Shown here: positions 1-5,445 of the stretch, in pieces
Position numbering within the stretch: position 1 is the stretch's first letter
Layout of the letters: each line of letters starts with the position of its first letter
NCBI GenBank assembly: GCA_049509675.1
Contig: JBEKZQ010000346.1
Location: 1 to 6,762 of the forward strand
Direction: 5' to 3'
Origin: JBEKZQ01 sp049509675
GTDB lineage: Bacteria > Planctomycetota > Planctomycetia > Pirellulales > Thermoguttaceae
Length of the DNA: 6,762 bases
Position numbers and translations under genes: made by a program
Notes under the pieces: generated by a model
What the model saw: only the letters and a program-made list of their open reading frames with translations
Database searches by the model: none
What the model was told of the DNA's origin: nothing

Positions 1-315
1 CTGGCCCTGCCGATCCTGGAGCCGCAGACCGGGGCGCGGGTGGTCATCAACGAACGGACCGGAAGCATCGTGATCAGCGGCGATGTCGAAATCGGCGCCG
101 TGGCGGTGACCCACAAGAACATCATCATCGAGACGGGCGGGGCCACGGCCGCCCGGCCGTTTGTCCCCGTCGATCCCGTGGACCCCAGCGCGCCCAGGCT
201 CAAGGCCCTGGTCGAGGCGCTCAATGCGATCCGCGCCCCCGCCGAAGACATCGTCGACATCATCAAGTGTCTGGATCGCAATGGAAAACTCCACGCACAA
301 TTGATTATCGAGTAA
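1..315 (+). CDS. flgI: Flagellar P-ring protein FlgI, C-terminal part (5' end outside the window)
   Basis: Open reading frame entering from the left edge and ending at TAA 313-315; 104 residues are visible. FlgI forms the periplasmic P-ring around the distal rod in the peptidoglycan layer. The visible part carries the typical end of the family: the stretch ARVVINERTGSIVISGDVEI, then a VAVTHKNIIIE strand, a short proline-rich linker (FVPVDPVDPSAP), and a final helical segment LKALVEALNAIRAPAEDIVDIIKCL ending in HAQLIIE, which matches the usual LKALVDALN...LQAELII tail. There is no sign of truncation at the C-terminus. A GTG at 40-42 is in frame but lies inside the conserved domain and is not a real start. 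The next gene begins one base after the stop, so the two are surely co-transcribed and probably translationally coupled. Confidence 0.95.
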   Translation: MALPILEPQTGARVVINERTGSIVISGDVEIGAVAVTHKNIIIETGGATAARPFVPVDPVDPSAPRLKALVEALNAIRAPAEDIVDIIKCLDRNGKLHAQLIIE

Positions 316-316
316 C

Positions 317-619
317 ATGAACACCATCTCTCCCCTAACCACCGCCGCCTTCAGCACGACGCAAGCGGGACAGTCCCCGTCGCCGCAGAACCCCAGGCTC
401 CGCAAAGCCTTCGACCAATTCGTCGGCGAAAGCTTCTATGGTCAGATGCTCAAGGCGATGCGCAAGACCGTCGAGAAGCCGGCGTATCTCAACGGCGGCA
501 ACGCCGAGGACATGTTCACCGGGCAGCTCGACCAGATCCTGGCGCAGAAACTCGCCGGCGCCAACGGCAATCAGTTCACCGGGGCGATGTACCAGCTCTT
601 TACCTTACAGCGGCAATGA
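317..619 (+). CDS. flgJ: FlgJ-type rod-binding protein, single domain (no muramidase)
   Basis: A 100-residue protein matching the N-terminal rod-binding domain of FlgJ, the rod-cap/scaffold protein. Residues 28-50 give the signature region (LRKAFDQFV, then FYGQMLKAMRK), followed by EDMFTGQLDQILAQKLA (64-80) and the terminal TGAMYQLF (88-95), which resembles the LADMLYRQL end of the family. Enterobacterial FlgJ is about 310 residues and has a C-terminal peptidoglycan hydrolase domain; here the protein stops after the first domain, so another enzyme must open the wall for the rod. Single-domain forms are known in several phyla. Start ATG 317 lies one base after the flgI stop and has no good Shine-Dalgarno sequence, which points to coupling with flgI. 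The first 25 residues are low-complexity (S, T, P, Q rich). Confidence 0.88.
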   Translation: MNTISPLTTAAFSTTQAGQSPSPQNPRLRKAFDQFVGESFYGQMLKAMRKTVEKPAYLNGGNAEDMFTGQLDQILAQKLAGANGNQFTGAMYQLFTLQRQ

Positions 620-628
620 TCGGACTGG

Positions 629-677
629 CTCAGATCTGATAATCTCAGATCTCAAATCTCAGATCTCAAAATCTCAA
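629..677 (+). repeat. 14-bp tandem repeat built on CTCAGATCT, between flgJ and flgN
   Basis: Two perfect adjacent copies of ATCTCAGATCTCAA lie at 642-655 and 656-669, followed by a partial third copy to 677; a further CTCAGATCT core is at 629-637, where it is part of the perfect palindrome TCAGATCTGA (630-639). The block is A/T-rich compared with the surrounding genes and fills almost the whole flgJ-flgN gap. It leaves no recognisable ribosome site for flgN. Confidence 0.85.
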
Positions 678-682
678 CACCA

Positions 683-1168
683 ATGCAAACATCCCTGGAT
701 CGCGAACTCGCCCTGCTCCTGAGCGAACTGGTAGCCAGCCAGGATCAACTGCTGGAGCTACTGGCCCGAAAACGGCAATTGCTCGGCGCCGCCGACGCGG
801 AAGGGCTCACCGCACTGGCGCCCCGGGAAACGCAATTGCTGGAAACCTTTCAGGCCCTGCTGCGGCACCGCGAAGGACTCCTGGCGCGGGCGGCTTCGGA
901 AGGGCTGCCGTCGTCCAATCTGCGGGCACTTACCGCCGCCTTGCCCAGGGACAGTCGCGATGTCTTGCAACAACAAGTCGCGCAAGCCGCTTCACGGACC
1001 CGGCTGCTGCAGAATCAAAGCCTGGTAAACTGGGTCGTTGTCCAGCGCACCCTGTTGCACCTTTCCCAATTGTTAGAAATTATCGCGACCGGAGGGCGAT
1101 TGCAGCCGACATATGGAGAGAGGGCCCGAGTCCGGACTGGCGGCACGCTGGTGGACCGGGCAGTTTAG
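683..1168 (+). CDS. flgN: FlgN-family flagellar export chaperone
   Basis: A 161-residue, almost wholly helical protein rich in Leu, Gln, Ala and Arg, as expected for FlgN, the cytoplasmic chaperone that keeps FlgK and FlgL unfolded and delivers them to the flagellar export gate. Predicted long helices cover about residues 3-35, 43-72 and 92-137. The C-terminus TYGERARVRTGGTLVDRAV (143-161) matches the short glycine-containing tail seen in planctomycete and firmicute FlgN-like proteins (a YG....G.L.D.. pattern). Family identity rests on this tail, the size, the helical composition and the position directly upstream of its clients flgK and flgL. ATG 683 is the first start after flgJ; upstream is the tandem repeat, and no Shine-Dalgarno sequence is visible. 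Confidence 0.8.
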   Translation: MQTSLDRELALLLSELVASQDQLLELLARKRQLLGAADAEGLTALAPRETQLLETFQALLRHREGLLARAASEGLPSSNLRALTAALPRDSRDVLQQQVAQAASRTRLLQNQSLVNWVVVQRTLLHLSQLLEIIATGGRLQPTYGERARVRTGGTLVDRAV

Positions 1169-1251
1169 GCCGTTTCGGAAAACCCTATTCCTGTTCCAGG
1201 TGTTAGTGTGGGGTTTTTCTGCTAGATGCGGATAGCGGGTGACACGAGGCC

Positions 1252-2958
1252 ATGTCCCTCTTCGGTTCCATCCAGATGGCGGGCAACGCACTGCAGGCCA
1301 ACGAAATTGGCCTGCAAGTGGTGGGACAGAATATCGCCAACGCAAACACCCCAGGCTACCTCCACGAACAAGTCCAGCTCGCCCCCTCCACGCCCCAGGT
1401 TCTCGGCAACCTGGTGCTGGGGACCGGGGTCCAGGTCCAGGGCATTACCCAGGACGTCGACACCTTTCTGCAGCAACGATTGCGCGGCGCGATCAGCAAC
1501 AGCAGCGGCAGCAGCACCCTGCAACAAACCTATTCACAACTGGAACAGACCCTCAATGCGCTGGGCAGCAACGGCCTGAGCAGCCAGATGACCAGTTTCT
1601 TCGACAGCATTCAGAACGTTCTCGACCAGCCCACGGATCTCACGGCTCGCAACGGCGTCGTCTCTCAAGGCCAGACCCTTGCGCAGAACATCAACCAGAC
1701 GGCGCAGCAAGCCGAACAGCTCCGCTCCGACATCAATGCGCAAGTCCAGGGCATGGGCGACCAGATCAACCAGCTCACGTCGCAGATCGCGAGCCTGAAT
1801 CTCAGTATCACGAGCGCGCAGGGCGGTAGTTCGGATAAGACCGCCGTGGGACTAACCGATCAACGGGAGCAGACCTTGCAGAGCCTGTCGCAACTGATCG
1901 ACATCCAAACCGTCTATCAGCCCGACGGGGCCGTGAACGTGTATAGCGGGGGCGACTACCTGGTCTATGACGGCGCCGCGCAAAAGGTCGACGTGCAGTC
2001 GTCCAGCGACGGCAGCATGACGCTGGACAACCTCTACTTCGCCAACAGCAACACCGAGTTGCAGCCAACCTCCGGCCAGTTGCAAGGTCTTTTGGCCTCG
2101 CGCGACAAGGTGTTGGGCGGCCAGGGCGGTTTCCTCGACCAGCTCAACTCGTTCGCCAATACGCTGGCCTTCGAGTTCAACAAGGTCTACTCCAGCGGCC
2201 AGGGCCTCAGCGGCTTCACGCAGATGACCGCTCAGTCGGCGGTGAGCGACCCGGCCGCCGCCTTGAACGCGGCCGGTCTGCAAAATGCGCCCGTCAACGG
2301 CTCTTTCCAGGTGCAGGTCTACGACACGACCGCCGGCGCCACGCAAACCACCGACGTGGCGGTGCATCTGAGCGGACAGGGGCAGCAAACCACGCTGGAC
2401 GACCTGGCGTCCGCCCTGAGCCAGGTCAGCGGGCTCTCCGCGAACGTCACGGCCGACGGCCGGCTCACCGTCAGCAGCACCTCGCCGTCGACCCAGCAAT
2501 TCTCCTTTGCCAACGATACGAGCGGGGTGCTCGCCGCTCTGGGACTGAACACCTTCTTCACCGGCTCCAACGCCGACGACCTGGCGGTCAACCAGGACGC
2601 TGTGCAGGACCCGGGCAAGTTCGCTGCCAGCCAGGGCGGCATCGGCGCCGACACGGCCAATGCGGTGCAACTGAGCAATTTTCTCACCCAGCCCCTGACC
2701 TCGCAGAACGGCAGCAGCATCTCCGATCTGAGCGACCAGATCGTCTCGAACGTCGCGCAGGCGTCGGCCACCGCAGGGGCCACCGCCACCGGCGACAGCA
2801 CCTTTCAAACCACTCTGCAAAACCAGCAGATGGCCGTCAGCGGGGTCAGCATCGACGATGAAACGATTGCCATGCTCGGCTATCAGCAGGCCTATTCGGC
2901 CGAGGCCCGCTTCATCAGCACGCTCAATCAATTGTTCCAGACATTGTTGACTCTATGA
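1252..2958 (+). CDS. flgK: Hook-filament junction protein FlgK (HAP1)
   Basis: A 568-residue protein exported through the flagellar type III apparatus to form the first junction layer on the hook. The N-terminus (MSLFGSIQMAGNALQANEIG) runs into the rod/hook-family signature NIANANTPGY (27-36). Long coiled helices follow (about 90-190), including LTDQREQTLQSLSQLIDI at 201-218, typical of FlgK. Residues about 350-436 form one flagellin-IN-like module (QVQVYDTTAG...TTLDDLASALSQ...LAALGL). The C-terminal domain ends SGVSIDDETIAMLGYQQAYS (530-549) and then FISTLNQLFQTLLTL, the expected hydrophobic heptad tail. No cysteine is present. Start ATG 1252 was chosen because the conserved FlgK N-terminus begins exactly there; GAGG at 1246-1249 is close to the start for a standard ribosome site. 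The stop overlaps an ATG (ATGA at 2955-2958). It follows flgN by 83 nt. Confidence 0.96.
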   Translation: MSLFGSIQMAGNALQANEIGLQVVGQNIANANTPGYLHEQVQLAPSTPQVLGNLVLGTGVQVQGITQDVDTFLQQRLRGAISNSSGSSTLQQTYSQLEQTLNALGSNGLSSQMTSFFDSIQNVLDQPTDLTARNGVVSQGQTLAQNINQTAQQAEQLRSDINAQVQGMGDQINQLTSQIASLNLSITSAQGGSSDKTAVGLTDQREQTLQSLSQLIDIQTVYQPDGAVNVYSGGDYLVYDGAAQKVDVQSSSDGSMTLDNLYFANSNTELQPTSGQLQGLLASRDKVLGGQGGFLDQLNSFANTLAFEFNKVYSSGQGLSGFTQMTAQSAVSDPAAALNAAGLQNAPVNGSFQVQVYDTTAGATQTTDVAVHLSGQGQQTTLDDLASALSQVSGLSANVTADGRLTVSSTSPSTQQFSFANDTSGVLAALGLNTFFTGSNADDLAVNQDAVQDPGKFAASQGGIGADTANAVQLSNFLTQPLTSQNGSSISDLSDQIVSNVAQASATAGATATGDSTFQTTLQNQQMAVSGVSIDDETIAMLGYQQAYSAEARFISTLNQLFQTLLTL

Positions 2959-3032
2959 CCGGCGTTAGCCCGCTCACCTGTTCACCTGCTCACCCGCGAT
3001 TAGTTGCTCCAGACATTGTTGACTCTATGACC
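2932..3032 (+). repeat. Duplicated flgK-tail/flgL-start junction (72-bp offset)
   Basis: Positions 2932-2960 and 3004-3032 match at 28 of 29 bases (only 2935 T versus 3007 C differs). Each copy contains the codons for the last FlgK residues (LFQTLLTL in copy 1, LLQTLLTL in copy 2) followed by an overlapping ATGA. The offset of 72 is a multiple of three, so copy 2 reads in the same flgK frame, but it lies beyond the present flgK stop and is not translated as FlgK. Copy 1 now ends flgK; copy 2 supplies the likely start codon of flgL at 3027. Resemblance continues weakly upstream (6 of 10 bases before 3003), which suggests an old duplication with later decay. Confidence 0.9.
2973..2996 (+). repeat. 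Three tandem 8-bp units between the junction copies
   Basis: CTCACCTG (2973-2980), TTCACCTG (2981-2988) and CTCACCCG (2989-2996) are adjacent near-identical octamers. They make up most of the spacer between the two copies of the flgK-flgL junction and are probably connected with how that duplication or insertion arose. Confidence 0.7.
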
Positions 3033-5000
3033 AGTTTCATCGGCGGCATTCCCACCACCCGCATCAGCAGCCTGTACCTGCAGAATCGGCTGGTCAATCA
3101 GATCGAGTCCGACCAGACCAACATGACGCAACTGGAAGACCAGTTGAGCACGGGCTACCAGTTTCAGACTCCCAGCCAGAACCCGACGGCCGCCATGCAG
3201 GTGATCGGCCTGCAAAGTCTCATCGCCCGCAACGGCCAAATGCAGAGCAACATCGCCACCAGCCAATCGTACCTCAGCCAGACCGATTCCGCCCTCAGCG
3301 GCGTGGCCACGCTCTTGAACTCGGTGCAGTCGACGGCCTTGAGCGCCACCGGCTCGACGGCGACCGCCGACCAGCGCACCGCCGCGGCCCAGCAGGTCGA
3401 CGCGGCGATCCAGCAACTCGTCAGCACCGCAAACCAGCAGTTCAGCGGGCGTTATCTGTTCGCAGGCTCCGCCTCGAACGCCGCGCCTTTCACCACCAAC
3501 AGCGACGGATCGATCACTTACTCCGGCGGTAATGCCTGGCTGTCGAGCTACTCGGACGTCAATCTGACGTTCGATACCAACGTCACAGGCGCGGATGCGT
3601 TCGGAGGGATGTCGCAACCGATCCAGGGGACCGCGCTCCAAGTTGCCGCCACGGCTGATACCCGCCTGGCCGACCTCAATCAGGGGAAGGGAGTCAGTCT
3701 GGGCAGCATTACCATCTCGGATGGACAGACCACGAGCACGGTCGATCTGAGCGGGGCCGCCACGCTGGGCGACGTCGCCGCCATGATCAGTGCCCATCCA
3801 CCGCAGGGGCGTTCGCTGAGCGTGCAAATCACCGCCACCGGCTTGCAGATCCAGCTCCAGCCGCAAGGAGGCGCAGGTCCCGTCACCGGCAACCTTACCG
3901 TCAGCGAAGTCGGCAGCGGCAACACGGCCGCCGGCCTGGGTATCCTCCAAACCAACACCTCCGGCCTTGGCGGCGGCCTGCTGACCGGCACCGCGCTCCA
4001 GCCCATCCTTCGCAGCACCACCGCCCTGGCTGACCTGACGACCTCCGACGGCGCGGCCCTGGATACGTCCGGATTGCAAATCACCAGCGGCGGCAAGACC
4101 TACACGGTCAACCTGGCCGGGGCCAATACGATCGGCGACGTGATCAATCGCATCAACGGTTGCGGCGCGGGCGTGGAGGCCGAAATCAACCAGCACAACA
4201 ACGGATTGGACATTCGCTCCCTTACCAGCGGCGTGGACTTCTCGATTGGCGAGAACGGTGGCCGGACGGCCGCCCAACTCGGTCTGCGCACTTTCACCAA
4301 CGCCACGCAACTCAGCACGTTGAACCACGGCAGCGGGGTCAACCTGCCGGCCAGCGGTTCGCCCGCCTTTACGATCACGTGCGGCGACGGCGCCACGTTC
4401 AACGTCGATCTCACCGATGCAACGACCGTGGGCCAGGTGATTTCCGCCATCAACAACGCCGCCGGCGGCAACTTCCATGCCCAACTGGCGACCTCCGGCA
4501 ACGGCATCGAGCTGGTCAACAACGCGCCGCAAAACGGCCCCATCACCATCAATGCCCTGTCCACGAGCACGGCGGCCGTCGACCTGGGACTGATCCCCGC
4601 TGGCCAAACCAGCAACACCTCGGACACCGCGGGGATCATCGCAGGCGCGGATGCCAATCCGCAGGAAACCGACGGGGTCTTCAACTCCCTGTTGCGACTC
4701 AGCAGCGCGATCAAGTCCAACAACACGACAGATATCCAGCGGACCTTGAATCTCCTCAGCGGCAACATCACCAGCCTGGGGCTCGTGCAGTCTGAACTGG
4801 GCGCGCGGGAACAGGGGCTTAGCACGATCAACGATCAGTTGGCCAGCGAGAAGACGAACCTGCAATCGCTCATGTCCACGGACTACGATTCCGACATGAC
4901 GCAGGTCATTTCCCAGTTGACCGCACAGCAGGTCGCCTATCAGGCGACCTTGCAGATCGCCAGCCGCACGCTCGGCATGTCGCTGATCAACTATCTGTAA
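3027..5000 (+). CDS. flgL: Hook-filament junction protein FlgL (HAP3), enlarged
   Basis: FlgL forms the second junction layer, between FlgK and the flagellin filament. From ATG 3027 it has 657 residues, about twice the ~300 of enterobacterial FlgL. The N-terminal helical domain (about 8-150) includes IPTTRISSLYLQNRLVNQIE and LEDQLSTGYQFQTPSQNPTAAMQ, the LxxQLSTGxxxxxPSxxP motif of the family, then FSGRYLFAG (139-147). The C-terminal helical domain (about 540-657) ends in DYDSDMTQVISQLTAQQVAY and a final MSLINYL. Between them are three flagellin-IN-like modules (about 214-524). An in-frame ATG at 2955, overlapping the flgK stop, would add 24 residues; I prefer 3027 because the family's N-terminus starts there and the extension is unlike FlgL and contains a cysteine. 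However, no ribosome site is seen at either start, and coupling to flgK would favour 2955. The two cysteines (379 and 452) are unusual for an exported axial protein. Confidence 0.94.
   Translation: MTSFIGGIPTTRISSLYLQNRLVNQIESDQTNMTQLEDQLSTGYQFQTPSQNPTAAMQVIGLQSLIARNGQMQSNIATSQSYLSQTDSALSGVATLLNSVQSTALSATGSTATADQRTAAAQQVDAAIQQLVSTANQQFSGRYLFAGSASNAAPFTTNSDGSITYSGGNAWLSSYSDVNLTFDTNVTGADAFGGMSQPIQGTALQVAATADTRLADLNQGKGVSLGSITISDGQTTSTVDLSGAATLGDVAAMISAHPPQGRSLSVQITATGLQIQLQPQGGAGPVTGNLTVSEVGSGNTAAGLGILQTNTSGLGGGLLTGTALQPILRSTTALADLTTSDGAALDTSGLQITSGGKTYTVNLAGANTIGDVINRINGCGAGVEAEINQHNNGLDIRSLTSGVDFSIGENGGRTAAQLGLRTFTNATQLSTLNHGSGVNLPASGSPAFTITCGDGATFNVDLTDATTVGQVISAINNAAGGNFHAQLATSGNGIELVNNAPQNGPITINALSTSTAAVDLGLIPAGQTSNTSDTAGIIAGADANPQETDGVFNSLLRLSSAIKSNNTTDIQRTLNLLSGNITSLGLVQSELGAREQGLSTINDQLASEKTNLQSLMSTDYDSDMTQVISQLTAQQVAYQATLQIASRTLGMSLINYL
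3663..4598 (+). repeat. Three diverged flagellin-IN-like modules inside FlgL
   Basis: Protein-level repeats of about 90-97 residues within flgL, encoded at about 3663-3953, 4026-4295 and 4311-4598. Each starts with a LADLN-like segment (LADLNQGKGV; LADLTTSDGA; LSTLNHGSGV), then a strand with T.....VDL or TVNL, then a short helix (LGDVAAMISA; IGDVINRINGCG; VGQVISAIN), a strand pair with G..I.L or G.DIR, and an A..LGL or AAVDLGL end. This order matches the flagellin hook-IN motif found in surface-exposed parts of flagellins and HAPs. The DNA copies are too diverged to be a recent duplication. Confidence 0.75.
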
Positions 5001-5010
5001 GCGTTCACGG

Positions 5011-5070
5011 GGGACTGTCCCAATTTTCGCCTGCAATGCGCAGCATTGCCGCGAAAATGGGACTGTACCC
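5011..5070. repeat. REP-like palindromic element just after flgL
   Basis: The element begins with the 11-bp palindrome GGGACTGTCCC (5011-5021) and ends with the related GGGACTGTACCC (5059-5070). Between them is a long hairpin: CCC 5019-5021 pairs with GGG 5059-5061, A+TTTTCGC 5023-5030 with GCGAAAA+T 5051-5058, and GCAATGC 5033-5039 with GCATTGC 5043-5049 around a GCA loop, giving about 18 base pairs with one bulged A (5022) and one small internal loop. There is no T-run after it, so it is not a typical intrinsic terminator, although it could protect the 3' end of the flagellar mRNA. The form resembles interspersed REP/BIME elements moved by TnpA-REP transposases; that identity is an inference. 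Confidence 0.6.
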
Positions 5071-5117
5071 TTTGGCCGGAAACGTACCCCTTACCGCAGT
5101 TTGCAAAAGTCCGCTTC

Positions 5118-5147
5118 TTGACAAAGAAGCGGCCTTCCTGCTATAAT
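5118..5147 (+). promoter_or_regulatory. Consensus sigma-70-type promoter
   Basis: TTGACA at 5118-5123 and TATAAT at 5142-5147, both perfect hexamers, are separated by 18 bp (one more than ideal). The expected transcription start is near A5155. Perfect boxes are rare by chance in such G+C-rich DNA. The promoter reads away from flgL and towards the candidate small RNA. Confidence 0.8.
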
Positions 5148-5200
5148 GCACTGTACGGTTGACAGTAACCTGCTCCAGAACCTCGAGACGGAGGGCAGAC

Positions 5201-5230
5201 ATGCAAGATCCCCCGGCTGGTTTACGGTGA
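5201..5230 (+). CDS. Possible 9-residue leader peptide within the small RNA
   Basis: ATG 5201 to TGA 5228-5230 encodes MQDPPAGLR. It is preceded by GGAGG at 5190-5194 with six bases between, one of the best ribosome sites in the window, in a genome segment where the large genes mostly lack one. The GGAG can be sequestered by CTCC at 5173-5176. The stop codon overlaps the left arm of the hairpin starting at 5229, so a ribosome ending here would cover that arm, as in attenuators. The ORF is so short that chance is a real alternative. Confidence 0.25.
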   Translation: MQDPPAGLR

Positions 5231-5267
5231 GGAGTGGCAGCAATCGCTCCTCAAGGCACGTTTTTTT
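5229..5267 (+). terminator. Weak terminator-like hairpin with T-run
   Basis: GAGGAG (5229-5234) can pair with CTCCTC (5247-5252), and seven consecutive Ts follow at 5261-5267. The eight bases between stem and T-run are more than in a standard intrinsic terminator, so efficiency may be low or conditional. Confidence 0.4.
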
Positions 5268-5294
5268 CTGACAACCATCCATTAACCCTGAATG

Positions 5295-5332
5295 CGAACC
5301 CCGCCTCGCTAACGAGGCGGGGTTCGTCGTTT
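5295..5332 (+). terminator. Strong intrinsic terminator
   Basis: A perfect 14-bp G+C-rich stem, CGAACCCCGCCTCG (5295-5308) with CGAGGCGGGGTTCG (5313-5326), encloses the tetraloop CTAA and is followed by the T-rich TCGTTTCTT. The T tract lies on the + strand side, so it should end rightward transcripts, namely the small RNA and any read-through from the flagellar operon. Confidence 0.88.
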
Positions 5333-5373
5333 CTTGGCCTCGCCTCGGCGCCAGTGTTGCTGCTTTTCAATTC

Positions 5374-5402
5374 TTGCGGAGAAGCCGCCCAAAACAGATA
5401 AT
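5374..5402 (+). promoter_or_regulatory. Possible promoter of the exported-protein gene
   Basis: TTGCGG (5374-5379) and GATAAT (5397-5402) are 17 bp apart; the -10 box matches consensus at 5 of 6, the -35 box only at 3 of 6. It lies just after the strong terminator, where the next gene needs its own promoter, and would place the transcript start near 5409, downstream of the ATG at 5401 and upstream of the preferred start at 5446. Confidence 0.35.
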
Positions 5403-5445
5403 GGGGGTTTGCAGTTCTCCTGGTGTCCACCCCTGGGGGCTTCCC

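Larger units (their letters stand above)
5155..5332 (+). ncRNA. Candidate small RNA or untranslated leader of unknown family
   Basis: The transcript expected from the consensus promoter starts near 5155 and would stop either at the T-run ending 5267 (about 113 nt) or at the strong terminator ending near 5332 (about 178 nt). It can form a 5' hairpin GGTTG (5157-5161)/TAACC (5166-5170), a second one with CTCC 5173-5176 pairing GGAG 5190-5193, and the 3' hairpin GAGGAG/CTCCTC. GTAACC at 5165-5170 can instead pair with GGTTTAC at 5219-5225 (one base bulged), so two exclusive folds are possible. I compared it by eye with SRP RNA, 6S RNA and the c-di-GMP-I riboswitch and could not fit any of them. 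The promoter-to-terminator layout and lack of a normal ORF support an RNA gene; 5' end and function are inferred. Confidence 0.5.
5001..5445. other. Signal-rich region without a conventional gene between flgL and the exported protein
   Basis: About 445 bases with no ORF that looks coding on either strand. In order it holds a REP-like hairpin (5011-5070), a consensus promoter (5118-5147), a candidate small RNA containing a 9-codon mini-ORF, a weak terminator-like hairpin, a strong intrinsic terminator (5295-5332) and a second possible promoter (5374-5402). The FliW and CsrA genes that often follow flgL in other bacteria are not here. Confidence 0.75.

Noticed and set aside
1178..1219. GAAAACCC ... 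GGGTTTTTC inverted repeat between flgN and flgK
   Set aside because: The stem is only about 7-8 bp, mostly A-T, around a 25-nt loop; too weak to call a terminator, and a terminator inside this operon is not expected.
1239..1829. 196-residue + strand frame overlapping the start of flgK
   Set aside because: Out of frame with a certain flgK; composition is P/R/Q/H rich and shows no family motif.
3000..5036. 678-residue open frame on the minus strand opposite flgL
   Set aside because: It mirrors the whole of flgL in composition (R, G, V, D rich, no recognisable domain) and arises from the G+C-rich codon use of the real gene, as does the 359-residue minus-strand frame opposite flgK at 1852-2931.
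5155..5267. c-di-GMP-I (GEMM), SRP or 6S RNA identity for the small RNA
   Set aside because: The GGGCAAACC-type core of GEMM, the GGAAG...GCAGC apex of SRP RNA and a long end-to-end stem with central bubble as in 6S RNA are all absent.
5005..5282. Minus-strand frames of 63 and 65 residues in the flgL-downstream region
   Set aside because: No ribosome site or family motif; they cross the REP-like hairpin and the consensus promoter of the other strand.
5374..5445. Longer starts (TTG 5374, ATG 5401) for the exported protein
   Set aside because: They would place 15-24 unrelated residues before a complete signal peptide, and ATG 5401 overlaps the possible -10 box.
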